DNA of 64,000 bases from positions 156,931-220,930 of the forward strand of contig NZ_JQJK01000015.1 in the NCBI RefSeq assembly GCF_000745485.1, in the 5' to 3' direction. Shown in pieces: positions 10,835 to 19,130 of this stretch. The stretch comes from Methanobacterium veterum (lineage in GTDB: Archaea > Methanobacteriota > Methanobacteria > Methanobacteriales > Methanobacteriaceae). Position 1 is the first letter of the stretch, and every line of letters starts with the position of its first letter. Both the position numbers and the translations under genes were made by a program. The notes beneath the pieces were generated by a model. The model ran no database searches. It saw only the letters and a program-made list of their open reading frames with translations, and was not told the DNA's origin.

Positions 10835-11338
10835 ATGGGTTTATTTGGTGGTTTTAAGAATAAATATAATAAAAAATCTTTATTTAAAAAGGCTAATACC
10901 TACTTGGAAAATGGTGAATTTGATAAAGCATTAATGTGCTATGATGAAGTTTTAGAGTTAGATCAATTATTTATTGATGCCATTTTTTATAAGGGAATTG
11001 TTTTTAGAAAAAATAGTAAATCTGATGAGGCTCTCGAATGTTTCAATAAAGTTTTAGAGTTAGATCCAGAATATGTTGATGCATGGGTTGAGAAAGGAGG
11101 AGTTTTAGGATTATTTAAAAGAAAATTTTCTGAATCTATTAGTTGTTTGGATAAGGCTTTGGAATTGGATTCGAAAAATGTTGTAGCTTGGTATGTTAAA
11201 GGTTTGATATTATCGGGGCCATGTCAACATTTACATGAAGCATTAAATTGTTTTGATAGGGCTTTGGATTTGGATCCTGATTTTAAGCCTGCTAAAGAGT
11301 CTAAAAAGCTTCTTAAAGCTTCTTACAGAATGCCGTGA
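10835..11338 (+). CDS. Small TPR protein (TPR1), gene directly behind the giant effector
   Basis: 167 residues with about four tetratricopeptide repeats (pattern AxxxLExGxFDKALxCYDEVLELDP) after a short N-terminal MGLFGGFKNK leader shared with the next three genes. The ATG at 10835 is chosen because GGAGG lies at 10822-10826, nine bases upstream; an in-frame TTG at 10820 is less likely because the ribosome-binding site would fall inside the gene. TPRs form alpha-alpha superhelices that bind proteins. No signal peptide or membrane segment is present, so it is cytoplasmic. It begins 51 bases behind the effector stop, the position an immunity gene has in polymorphic toxin loci. That role is inference; TPR genes of unknown function are common in methanogens. 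Confidence 0.8.
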   Translation: MGLFGGFKNKYNKKSLFKKANTYLENGEFDKALMCYDEVLELDQLFIDAIFYKGIVFRKNSKSDEALECFNKVLELDPEYVDAWVEKGGVLGLFKRKFSESISCLDKALELDSKNVVAWYVKGLILSGPCQHLHEALNCFDRALDLDPDFKPAKESKKLLKASYRMP

Positions 11339-11552
11339 ATTTTATTTTAAACCTTTTAAAAGTGTATAAACATAAATTTAGTGTTATTAATCTCTTTAAA
11401 ATAGCATCTAAAGTAATAATAAAAATTAAATGGAAAATATTATATTTATTGCTTTTAATATAGATTTTAAAGGGGAGTTTGGGATGCAGGTGTTTAAATG
11501 AGACAAAGGAGTATTTCTAAAATTTTTTTTCAAAATGTCTTATGAGTTAAAT

Positions 11553-11577
11553 GAATCTGAACGCAAAACTCAGATTC
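11553..11577 (+). terminator. Stem-loop followed by T-rich run between TPR1 and TPR2
   Basis: A perfect 8-base stem (GAATCTGA / TCAGATTC) with a 9-base loop is followed by TTCTTTTTAT. It lies in the 340-base gap between TPR1 and TPR2 and could be a terminator or processing site. Archaeal termination mostly needs only the T-run, so the role of the stem is uncertain. The rest of the gap (11339-11677) holds AT-rich DNA with no other gene seen. Confidence 0.45.
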
Positions 11578-11677
11578 TTCTTTTTATACCTTTTGGTTTG
11601 AAACATGGATTACCTTGATTTCTAAATTGAATAGGGCATTAAAAAAACTCATCTTTATTTTGTGGGAGGTGTTTATT

Positions 11678-12565
11678 ATAGGTTTATTTAGTGGTTTTAA
11701 GAAGAATTCACTTATTAAAAAGGGGATTGAATTTGAAGAGCAAGGGAAGTATCAAGAGGCTTTAGAGTGTTATGATGAAATTCTCAAAATAGATCCAAAG
11801 TATGCTAAAGCATGGTACAATAAAGGGGTTACTTTTGGAAAGATGGGGAAGTCTGAGGATGCTTTGAGTGCTTATGATAATGCTTTAGAGTTAGATCCAA
11901 AAGATGTTAAATCGTGGTATAATAAGGCTATTACTCTTGAAAAGTTTGGAAAATATAAAAACGCAATTGAGTGTTATGATAATGCCTTAAATCTTGATCC
12001 AAGCATGTATCAATTATGGAATAATAAGGGTAATGCTCTTGGAAATCTTGGAAAAAATGAAGAAGCTATTTTGTGTTATAATAAATCTATAGAATTAGAT
12101 CCAAATAAATTTCGAGCGTGGTATAATAAGGGCAATGTTTTAAAAGATCTTGAGCGATTTGAAGAAGCTATTGAATGTTATAATAAAGCAGTAAATTTAG
12201 ATTCAAAGTACGTTGATGCATGGTTTAATAAAGGAATTGTTCTTGGAAACCTTGGAAAGTATAATGAAGAATTAGAATGTTTTGATAAAGCTTTAGAATT
12301 AGAACCCATGAATGCAAAAATATGGCTTGTTAAAGGACTTGTTTTTTTGCAAGGTGATAAGTATGTATATGCTCTTGATTGTTTAGATAAAGCCTTAAAA
12401 ATTGATCCACAATATATAATGGCATATTATTATAAAGGCATTGTTTTAGGAGAACTTGAAAAGAATCAAGAGGCTTTAAAATGTTTAACTAAAACTTTAG
12501 AACTTGATCCTGATTTTGAGCCTGCTAAGAAGGCAAAAAAAGCTATTTTGTCTTATAAATCTTAA
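11678..12565 (+). CDS. TPR protein (TPR2) with ATA at the expected start codon
   Basis: 295 residues with about eight consecutive TPR units, each near 34 residues (AWYNKGxxLxxLGKxEEALxCYDKALELDP). The paralogs begin MGLFGGFK or MGLLNFFK; here the matching GLFSGFK is preceded by ATA (11678-11680), with a strong GGGAGG at 11664-11669 correctly spaced. The ATG has therefore probably become ATA. The only in-frame alternative noted is a TTG at 11615, which has no ribosome-binding site. The protein may be poorly translated, use a rare ATA start, or reflect a base error. Its 3' end and downstream bases reappear between TPR3 and TPR4, marking a duplication. Function unknown; cytoplasmic protein-binding scaffold by family. 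Confidence 0.72.
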   Translation: MGLFSGFKKNSLIKKGIEFEEQGKYQEALECYDEILKIDPKYAKAWYNKGVTFGKMGKSEDALSAYDNALELDPKDVKSWYNKAITLEKFGKYKNAIECYDNALNLDPSMYQLWNNKGNALGNLGKNEEAILCYNKSIELDPNKFRAWYNKGNVLKDLERFEEAIECYNKAVNLDSKYVDAWFNKGIVLGNLGKYNEELECFDKALELEPMNAKIWLVKGLVFLQGDKYVYALDCLDKALKIDPQYIMAYYYKGIVLGELEKNQEALKCLTKTLELDPDFEPAKKAKKAILSYKS

Positions 12566-12588
12566 TTTGTAGTTTATTGGGGGATAAA

Positions 12589-13593
12589 ATGGGACTCCTT
12601 AATTTTTTTAAAAATAAAGACACTTTTAAATCAGATTTTGAAAGAGCAGGAAAACTAGCAGATCAAGATAAATATGGCGAGGCTTTGAAGATCTATAATA
12701 GTTTACTTAAAAAGAACCCTGAAAGCACTGAAGTTTTGTATAATATGAGTATTGTTCTTGAATCAATAGGTAATTATGATGATTCAATAAATTGTTTAGA
12801 TAAATATTTGAAACTTAAACCTGAAGATGCAAGTGCATGGTACAACAAAGGTTGGCTTCTGAAAGAATTGGATAATTTAAATGACGCTCTTTTTTGTTAT
12901 AATAAATCCATAGAATATGATCCAAAAAAGGCTAATGTATGGTATAATAAAGGAAATATTTTATTTACTCTTAGGAAATGTGAAGAAGCTTTAAATGCTT
13001 TTAATAAAGTTTTAGAACTGGATCCTATGGATGATAAAGGGTGGTATAATAAGGGACTTATTATTCATCATTTTGGTGAAACTGATGAAGCCTTGAACTG
13101 TTTTGAAAGGGTTGTGGAATTAAATCCAAAAGATTCAGATGCTTTAAGCAATATTGGTGTTATTTTTGCTCGTAATGGTAAACTTGAAAAAGCAATGGTT
13201 TGCTTTGAAAAAGCATTGAGTATTGGATGTGACCTAGAAATTTATCATAATAAAGGCCAAACATTAATGGATTTAAAAAGATATGATGAAGCTTTAGAAT
13301 GTTTTAATAAAGTTTTAGAGTTGGATCCTAATAATGAAGGGTCATGGAATAGTAAGGGTAACATATTTGCTGAACTGGGTAAGCATAATGATGCTGTGAA
13401 TTATTTTAATCATTCTATTAAAATAAACCCTAATTATTCTAATGCTTATTATAATAAAGGTTTAAGTTTGGTAGAACTTAAAAGATGCGATGAAGCCATT
13501 GAATGTTTTCGAAAGGTATTGAAATTGGATCCTACTGATGAAAACGCTGCAAAATGGGTAAAAGAAATTTTATCTTTAAAACATATTCCTTAA
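12589..13593 (+). CDS. TPR protein (TPR3)
   Basis: 334 residues: an N-terminal MGLLNFFKNKDTFKSDF leader, then about nine TPR units. The first 60 residues are almost identical to those of TPR4, and the two genes stay similar along their length, so they are recent tandem duplicates. The ATG at 12589 follows GGGGGA at 12579-12584; an in-frame TTG at 12577 is rejected because it precedes the ribosome-binding site. The gap to TPR2 is 23 bases, so the two are probably co-transcribed. No signal peptide or membrane segment. Function unknown; in this locus it may be one of several accumulated immunity-like or adaptor genes, which is inference only. Confidence 0.8.
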   Translation: MGLLNFFKNKDTFKSDFERAGKLADQDKYGEALKIYNSLLKKNPESTEVLYNMSIVLESIGNYDDSINCLDKYLKLKPEDASAWYNKGWLLKELDNLNDALFCYNKSIEYDPKKANVWYNKGNILFTLRKCEEALNAFNKVLELDPMDDKGWYNKGLIIHHFGETDEALNCFERVVELNPKDSDALSNIGVIFARNGKLEKAMVCFEKALSIGCDLEIYHNKGQTLMDLKRYDEALECFNKVLELDPNNEGSWNSKGNIFAELGKHNDAVNYFNHSIKINPNYSNAYYNKGLSLVELKRCDEAIECFRKVLKLDPTDENAAKWVKEILSLKHIP

Positions 13594-13656
13594 CCATAAA
13601 TGCAAAAAAGTTATTGTGTCTTATAAATCTTAATTTGTAGCTTACGGGTGAATGAA

Positions 13657-14655
13657 ATGGGATTTCTTAATTTTTTTAAAAATAAAGACACTTTTAAATC
13701 AGATTTTGAAAGAGCAGGAAAACTAGCAGATCAGGATAAATATGGCGAGGCTTTGAAGATCTATAATAGTTTACTTAAAAAGAACCCTGAAAGCACTGAA
13801 GTGTTGTATAATAAAAGTATTGTTCTTGAATCATTGGGCAATTATGATGATGCAATAAATTGTTTAGATGAATATTTGAAAATTAAACAGGATAGTGATG
13901 CGTGGTACAATAAGGGCTGTTTTAATGTGGAGTTAGGTAAATTGGATGATGCTCTTTTTTGTTTTAATAACGCCTTAGAATATGATCCAGATAAAATTAA
14001 TGCGATGTATAATAAGGGTAATGTTCTGGTTGAACTTAGAAGATGTGATGAAGCTCTTAAAGTTTATAATAACATTTTAGTCTTGGATCCAACGAATGAG
14101 AAAGCATTGTATAACCAAGGTGTTATTTTTCAACATTTTGATAGATATGATGAAGCTTTAAGGTGTTTTGAAAAAGTTTTAGAATCAAATCCTAATGATT
14201 CAAAGGCCTGGAATAACAAAAGTATTATTTTCGCTGACATTGATCAAGAAGATGAAGCTTTAAAATGCATAGAAAAAGCATTAAACATTGATCCTGAAAA
14301 TTCAGTGTATTATTTTAACAAAGGCCATAGTTTAAAGAAACTTAAACGATTTAATGAAGCGCTAGAATGTTTTGACAGAAGTTTAGAGTTAGAACCTAAT
14401 AATGAAGAGTCATGGAATAGTAAAGGTAATATATTTGCTGAATTAGGAGACCATGAATATGCTATAAATTCTTTTGATCAAGCTTTAAAAATAAAATTGG
14501 ATTATTCTAGTGCTTATTATAATAAAGGTTTGAGTTTGGTTGAACTTAAAAAATGCGATGATGCTCTTAAATGTTTTGAAATGGTTTTGAAGCTGAATCA
14601 TAGGCATGAAAATGCTAAAGAGTGGGTAAAAGAGATTTCATCTTCCAAATCTTAA
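13657..14655 (+). CDS. TPR protein (TPR4), tandem duplicate of TPR3
   Basis: 332 residues with the same leader and about nine TPR units as TPR3. The 54 bases before it contain a copy of the end of TPR2 (TGTCTTATAAATCTTAATTT occurs at 12549-12568 and again at 13616-13635), so the duplicated unit was the tail of TPR2 plus all of TPR3. Start ATG 13657 follows GGGTG; a GTG at 13648 is possible. Its last codons run directly into the orphan effector module: similarity to the giant protein begins at 14667, eleven bases behind the stop at 14655. The duplication boundary and the module boundary thus sit side by side. Function unknown. Confidence 0.8.
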   Translation: MGFLNFFKNKDTFKSDFERAGKLADQDKYGEALKIYNSLLKKNPESTEVLYNKSIVLESLGNYDDAINCLDEYLKIKQDSDAWYNKGCFNVELGKLDDALFCFNNALEYDPDKINAMYNKGNVLVELRRCDEALKVYNNILVLDPTNEKALYNQGVIFQHFDRYDEALRCFEKVLESNPNDSKAWNNKSIIFADIDQEDEALKCIEKALNIDPENSVYYFNKGHSLKKLKRFNEALECFDRSLELEPNNEESWNSKGNIFAELGDHEYAINSFDQALKIKLDYSSAYYNKGLSLVELKKCDDALKCFEMVLKLNHRHENAKEWVKEISSSKS

Positions 14656-14666
14656 TTCATATTTCA

Positions 14667-15920
14667 GATGTAAATAGAACTCTTCTTTATCCAGAAGGAC
14701 CCATGAAAGCAGCGTATGGAACCTTTTTGGAGGCGCTTCTGGTGATTAAGTGTCATGATATGGTGGCAGATGCAGCTTCCAAATTTAATGTTACCTGGAT
14801 TCGTACCACTCCAATTGTAGTTTCTACATTGGATGATGCTTATAACACGCTTCTTACTGGGGAAATGAGTCACAGGATGGGTATGGATGTAGTTGGGGAT
14901 CCTGATAATGTGAGGGCGTTCCGTTTTGCATGTTCATCCTCCTTTTCACCGATTGAGTACTGGGTTATGGCGTCATTATTCCCTAATCCTGACCAGAATG
15001 GGACAATAATTGGTCCAAATGTGTGGAGTAGTGTAACAATTGGGTTGGGTGACCTGATGCTTAGTGGTGAGCCGTTAGAAATATTTGAAAGTAATGGTTA
15101 TATTGTTATTAAAGCGGTTGGTAGCAATGGAAAGATATTGTTAATTGACCCGGAAACTGGTCTTGTTATGGACCTTTTAACGGGAAATGAAACCAGCTGC
15201 GGAAGTTACTGTTACAAAAACCAGCAGGCAGAATGGGGTAATGATTTAGGTAATATAATAATTAATAATGGACCAGCTATAAATAGGGCCATAGAAACAG
15301 GGGAAGCAGTAGCCGCGGACTGGGGTCAAAATGACATGGAAGATACAGTGCTTGGACTTGCAAGCAGTGCAGCAATATCTGTTGGAGTGGCAGCGATGAT
15401 TCTAGGAGGCCCGCCAGGTTGGTTTATTGGTGGTGCGTTAATATTGGCGGGAGTAGCAGGTTCTTATTATGCCTCTGATCTGGATGAAGGATGGACTACA
15501 TCTAGATGGATTAACTTTGGTTTGAATGTTGGGCCTTCTTTGGTACCATTTATTGGAGCTGAAGGTGGTGTTGCTGGTAGGCTTGGTATCAGTTATGTCA
15601 CAAAAGCTGGGGCTAAAAAGAGTGTTACAACAGTTGCAGGAAATTCTGAGAGTTATGTGATTACAAATATGCCTAAATGGGGTGGCGGTACTTTCACCGG
15701 GGGTTATATGAGTACTGTAGAATATATTAAATATGGAACTAACAAAAGAGTAATAAGAACAGCATTTGGAGACACAAGAGAAGAAGCTGCTAAAAATGCT
15801 CTAAGATACACTGTACTGCCTAGTCGTGCTTCAGTGATTGTGAACAGTTATAGTCCTGAAATTGATGATTATGGTTCCGTAGCATATAATAACATTGCAG
15901 ATTACTTTGCAACAACATAA
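14667..15920 (+). CDS. Orphan copy of the effector's conserved C-terminal module with a different tip (no signal peptide)
   Basis: An open frame of about 417 residues from the point where similarity starts. The frame itself opens at a GTG at 14622 inside TPR4; the first ATG within the module is 14703. Residues 1 to about 195 align without a gap of note to residues 2570-2760 of the giant protein, keeping GPMKAAYGTFLEALL, IKCHDMVAD, SHRMGMDVVGD, FACSS and the QQAEWxxDLG block. The remaining roughly 220 residues are unrelated to the giant protein's tip: a Gly/Ala-rich hydrophobic stretch (SSAAISVGVAAMILGGPPGW and on) and a soluble end. No signal peptide, promoter or good ribosome-binding site is visible. 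It looks like a silent cassette that could recombine onto the secreted stem, as in Rhs/CDI orphan modules. A decaying pseudogene fragment is the alternative; the intact frame argues against long decay. Confidence 0.7.
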   Translation, partial: DVNRTLLYPEGPMKAAYGTFLEALLVIKCHDMVADAASKFNVTWIRTTPIVVSTLDDAYNTLLTGEMSHRMGMDVVGDPDNVRAFRFACSSSFSPIEYWVMASLFPNPDQNGTIIGPNVWSSVTIGLGDLMLSGEPLEIFESNGYIVIKAVGSNGKILLIDPETGLVMDLLTGNETSCGSYCYKNQQAEWGNDLGNIIINNGPAINRAIETGEAVAADWGQNDMEDTVLGLASSAAISVGVAAMILGGPPGWFIGGALILAGVAGSYYASDLDEGWTTSRWINFGLNVGPSLVPFIGAEGGVAGRLGISYVTKAGAKKSVTTVAGNSESYVITNMPKWGGGTFTGGYMSTVEYIKYGTNKRVIRTAFGDTREEAAKNALRYTVLPSRASVIVNSYSPEIDDYGSVAYNNIADYFATT

Positions 15921-15947
15921 ATTATTTTATTTTATTGGAGAGATTAG

Positions 15948-16802
15948 ATGGCAGTTAAAAATTATTTTTCGATATTTTTTACAAATGAACCTTGGAAGTT
16001 AGATGGGGAAGAAAGGAAAATTCATATTCTACTTAATGTGGTTTTAGGTATACCTATTTTATATTTACTTTCTTATATTTTCGCTAATCTTATGAAATTA
16101 CATTATTTGCCCTTCTTTTTTGCCCTCTGTTTTTTTTTAATTGCATGGATTTTTTATGTATATTATTGGGATCAACTGGACAGTAAATATGGATTGAAAC
16201 CTTTCCAATCACCATTTCCGTATTCTTATCAGGGTTATATAATTCTTTTTACTCTTTCGGCGCCTGCATTTTTCTTTTTAATGTTGGCATTAGGTTTAAC
16301 ATCTGGCAATTTCTGGTTTGGGTTAGGCGGTGCTGTTGCACTGGTTTATCCTATTTTGGGAATGTTTTTTAGAATTAAAACATTTAGTGATGATAGTATA
16401 TTAATTCCTAAAGGTAAGGCAGTTTTACCTGATAAAGTGGTTTTACCTGATGGTAAGGAACTTTCTTCTGGAGAGGGAAGGGTAGTTACTGAGACTGTTA
16501 AGGGTTTTGGTTTTATGCCTCTCTCTTACTGGATTCTTGCATCGGCTGTAGGTTTATATACTGTTGGCCGTGGGTTTTCAGGAATACAATTACACTTCAC
16601 CAGTGGAACGCCACCTTTAGAGGCTGCTATTTTCACTATTATTCTGGGTTTATTACTGCAGACAGTGTATTTGTTTCCGGATAAGCTTAATAGGATTGTT
16701 CCTATTGAGTTGAGAACTAAAAAAGGGTTTTTATTCATGTTTGTGTTGGCTTTTGTTTTGTTTGGTGTTTCACAGTTTTTAATTGGGATTGTGACGCTTT
16801 AA
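15948..16802 (+). CDS. Polytopic membrane protein directly behind the orphan module (putative immunity protein)
   Basis: 284 residues with about six or seven hydrophobic helices: residues about 30-70 (probably two), 95-120, 123-143, 190-210, 225-245 and 260-283, with a hydrophilic loop at about 145-188. No family recognised. The ATG follows TTGGAGAG, and the gene starts 27 bases behind the orphan module, so the two form a pair. In polymorphic toxin systems a multi-pass membrane protein in this position is often the immunity protein for a membrane-active tip, and the orphan tip is itself hydrophobic. That role is inferred from position only. Ordinary uncharacterised membrane protein is the alternative. 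Confidence 0.72.
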   Translation: MAVKNYFSIFFTNEPWKLDGEERKIHILLNVVLGIPILYLLSYIFANLMKLHYLPFFFALCFFLIAWIFYVYYWDQLDSKYGLKPFQSPFPYSYQGYIILFTLSAPAFFFLMLALGLTSGNFWFGLGGAVALVYPILGMFFRIKTFSDDSILIPKGKAVLPDKVVLPDGKELSSGEGRVVTETVKGFGFMPLSYWILASAVGLYTVGRGFSGIQLHFTSGTPPLEAAIFTIILGLLLQTVYLFPDKLNRIVPIELRTKKGFLFMFVLAFVLFGVSQFLIGIVTL

Positions 16803-16827
16803 CTTCCTAAATCTAAACTTAAAGCAG

Positions 16828-17085
16828 ATGAATATGATTGCAAACTGCAGGTACTTCACCGATGATATAGCAACTTATATTAAGTATCCTGGTGATGCGG
16901 CTAAAAAGATCACAGTTGAAGATCCAGATAGTAATGAGTTAATAGACTTCCCTGACAATCCTATTTCTAGAGTTAGTACGATGATTTATGCAAATGGCGG
17001 ATACTTCCATGTAGACGATCCTGTCAATCCTACTTCTATTGTTTATATAAACTATGAGGGTTATGAAGTAGTGATTCCAAACTAA
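16828..17085 (+). pseudogene. Fragment of the effector region upstream of the conserved module
   Basis: 85 residues nearly identical to residues 2462-2545 of the giant protein (RYFTDDIATYIKYPGDAAKK, then ITVEDPDSNELID, ISRVSTMIYANGGYFHVDD), also very similar at the DNA level. Similarity starts abruptly near the ATG and ends near GYE, followed by an unrelated short end and a stop. The parent order is this segment, then the module found at 14667; here the two lie in reverse order, separated by a membrane protein gene. No ribosome-binding site or signal peptide is seen, so it is probably a recombination remnant and not a functional gene. Confidence 0.75.
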
Positions 17086-17091
17086 AATACA

Positions 17092-17751
17092 TTATAAACA
17101 CGGCTTCCCAAAACACAGATCTCCAACATCTCCAAGACCTGGAACAATATAGCCATCCTGGTTGAGCTTTTCATCAACTGAACAGGTGTATATTTCAATT
17201 TCAGGATGATTTTTGAATATTTTTGCTATTCCCGGCTCTGCTGAGATAACACTGAAAATTACAATTTTTTTAGGCGTGCCCCTCTTTTTAATTTCATTTA
17301 AAATAGCATTCAATGTGTGGCCTGTTGCAAGCATGGGGTCTGCAACTATCACAATTTTATTTTCTAAATCTGGCAGTTTAATATAGTCTATCTTTGCATT
17401 AAATGGCGGTTCTTCACTCCTCCAGGCGCCGATAACCCCATATTCTGCCTCTTTAAATACTTGGGATATTCCTTCAACCAAGGGAATTGCAGCCCTTAAA
17501 ACACTTACAACTACTATGTTGTCAATGTCTTTAATTTTGATGCCTTCTGCAACTCCCAGAGAGGTATTTACAGTTACAGGCTCTTTTTCTAAAGTATTTG
17601 CATATTCGTATCCCATTAACCGTCCAATTTCAATAATTCCCTGCCTGAAATGGACGCGGTCTATATTTTTGTCCCTTATTCTGGTGAGATTTTTCTGTAC
17701 AACTGCATGCTCAACTACTTTTAACATGGGATACGCCTGCATTGATATCAT
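17092..17751 (-). CDS. upp: Uracil phosphoribosyltransferase
   Basis: 219 residues. It converts uracil and PRPP to UMP (pyrimidine salvage, cytoplasm). Visible are the PRPP-binding loop VIVADPMLATGHT (about residues 134-146), the VVSVLRAAIPLVEG segment near residue 82, and the C-terminal uracil-binding YIVPGLGDVGDLCFG. The start ATG overlaps the stop of the tRNA methylase gene by four bases (ATGA), showing translational coupling. It is the last gene of a cbiZ-cobZ / cobS / trm56 / upp run. A GTP-regulated archaeal form is expected from the family. Confidence 0.93.
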   Translation of the reverse strand: MISMQAYPMLKVVEHAVVQKNLTRIRDKNIDRVHFRQGIIEIGRLMGYEYANTLEKEPVTVNTSLGVAEGIKIKDIDNIVVVSVLRAAIPLVEGISQVFKEAEYGVIGAWRSEEPPFNAKIDYIKLPDLENKIVIVADPMLATGHTLNAILNEIKKRGTPKKIVIFSVISAEPGIAKIFKNHPEIEIYTCSVDEKLNQDGYIVPGLGDVGDLCFGKPCL

Positions 17752-18299
17752 TCTATTTTTTCTTCTTCATTATCATTTATTATGACCCTTTTACCCTCAG
17801 CGGTGGGTATGACCTTCATCTTGCCGCCTTCAAATTCTTTATCCAGCTCTTTTCCTTCAAATAACATGTGCAAAAAGACTGCAAGGGATGATACTTCTGA
17901 ATGGGGCTGCGAAGTTACAGAAACATTCCAGTCGGCTTCTTTATATACTTTGGTAGGGACTCTTGAACCTCCAACCACTACAAGCTTGTCCTTTGGTGAT
18001 TTTCTAATATCACTTACAACTTCATGGACCTGAGACCCGTACATTGTGAGGTGAACTACTTCTCCACCATTGTTTTTCCATTCATCTATGAGGTTTTCAT
18101 AATTCTTTTTATAATCTACTTTAAATTGACCACCCCAACGTTTAGCAACATCTTTGACGTTTTCCATGAGTTTTGTATCTTCGTCTCCATTTAAGATTAC
18201 TCCGTCCGCTCCAAAAGCTCTTGCTGTCAGGCAAACGTGGGTTGTTATTCGTGCATCTCTTTTTTGTCTGTGGTCAAGTCTTAAAACATTGATTTTCAC
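17748..18299 (-). CDS. trm56: tRNA (cytidine(56)-2'-O)-methyltransferase
   Basis: 183 residues, GTG start. This is the archaea-specific SPOUT-fold methylase that places 2'-O-methyl on C56 of the tRNA T-loop. Characteristic features are the N-terminal LRLDHRQKRDARITTHV, the LTMYGSQ segment near residue 106, and the SAM-binding knot region VVVGGSRVPTKVY followed by NVSVTSQPHSEVSSLAVFLH. Length matches the family. It lies 11 bases behind cobS and overlaps upp by four bases; the gene combination looks like convenience rather than shared function. Confidence 0.92.
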   Translation of the reverse strand: MKINVLRLDHRQKRDARITTHVCLTARAFGADGVILNGDEDTKLMENVKDVAKRWGGQFKVDYKKNYENLIDEWKNNGGEVVHLTMYGSQVHEVVSDIRKSPKDKLVVVGGSRVPTKVYKEADWNVSVTSQPHSEVSSLAVFLHMLFEGKELDKEFEGGKMKVIPTAEGKRVIINDNEEEKIE

Positions 18300-18310
18300 T
18301 CTATCAGCTC

Positions 18311-19117
18311 TTATATGTATATTAAAACAGTAGTCATTACTATAAGGGATACTAAACGCCCTATTTCATTGGAAGCCCCTAAAATATCTCCTGTTGCATA
18401 TTTAAACTGTTTTGAAGCTACAGCAGCAACTGCGGCGCCAGCAATTATCCCTCCAATTATTCCAAGGATTCCTGTGATACTTATGGCTAAAAATCCAATT
18501 ATTGACGTTAAAATAAATGACAGTACTAATAATTTTATGTTCATTGATTCTATAAATAATCTTCCAGTTCCATCTGGAAACGGTTTTGAAAATGTTGCAC
18601 AGGTTATAAGGCTTGTTTTTGCAGCTACCTCCGAAATTAAAAGTACCAAAAATATTAAACCTGCAGGAATAGCATTAATTGCTGAAAATGTAATTATGGC
18701 AACTATAAAAAATAGGGAGATACCTCCAGTCCCGACCATCATGTCCCTCATAACTTGAATCTTTTTTTGGTGGTCTCCGTGTACCATGAGCCCATCACCC
18801 ATATCCATGAGCCCGTCCAGGTGGTGGAATCCAGTAAACCATATTGCAAAACTGTAAACTAGGGCTGCTGTGATAAGTGGGGATAGGTGAAGCAGGTTCA
18901 AAGATATAAATCCAACTGCTCCTACAAATATTCCAATCAAGCCGCCAATTACAGGCCAGAACCATGTGAAAGCTGCCATTTCCTCAATGGTAGTATGAAT
19001 ATTTAGGGGGATAACTGTTGAAAATGAAATAAGTCCTGCTATCCCTCTAAGTTTAGATGAATTTAATGCAGGGTGTGATTTTTCGTATTCTACATTCAGT
19101 ACTCTTTTGTCGCTCAT
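18311..19117 (-). CDS. cobS: Adenosylcobinamide-GDP ribazoletransferase (cobalamin synthase)
   Basis: 268 residues, integral membrane enzyme that joins adenosylcobinamide-GDP to alpha-ribazole (or its phosphate) in the last part of cobamide synthesis. Seen are the [29 protein letters not shown]-type region, with the family's conserved HxDGxxDxxDG acidic motif near residue 95, and about six hydrophobic helices. The start at 19117 is chosen because GGGGA lies just upstream and the stop of the preceding gene is at 19131-19133; longer in-frame starts would overlap that gene. Neighbouring cbiZ-cobZ supplies other late cobamide steps, so the pair forms a salvage and nucleotide-loop module. Confidence 0.9.
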   Translation of the reverse strand: [268 protein letters not shown]

Positions 19118-19130
19118 GATCATTCCCCGA

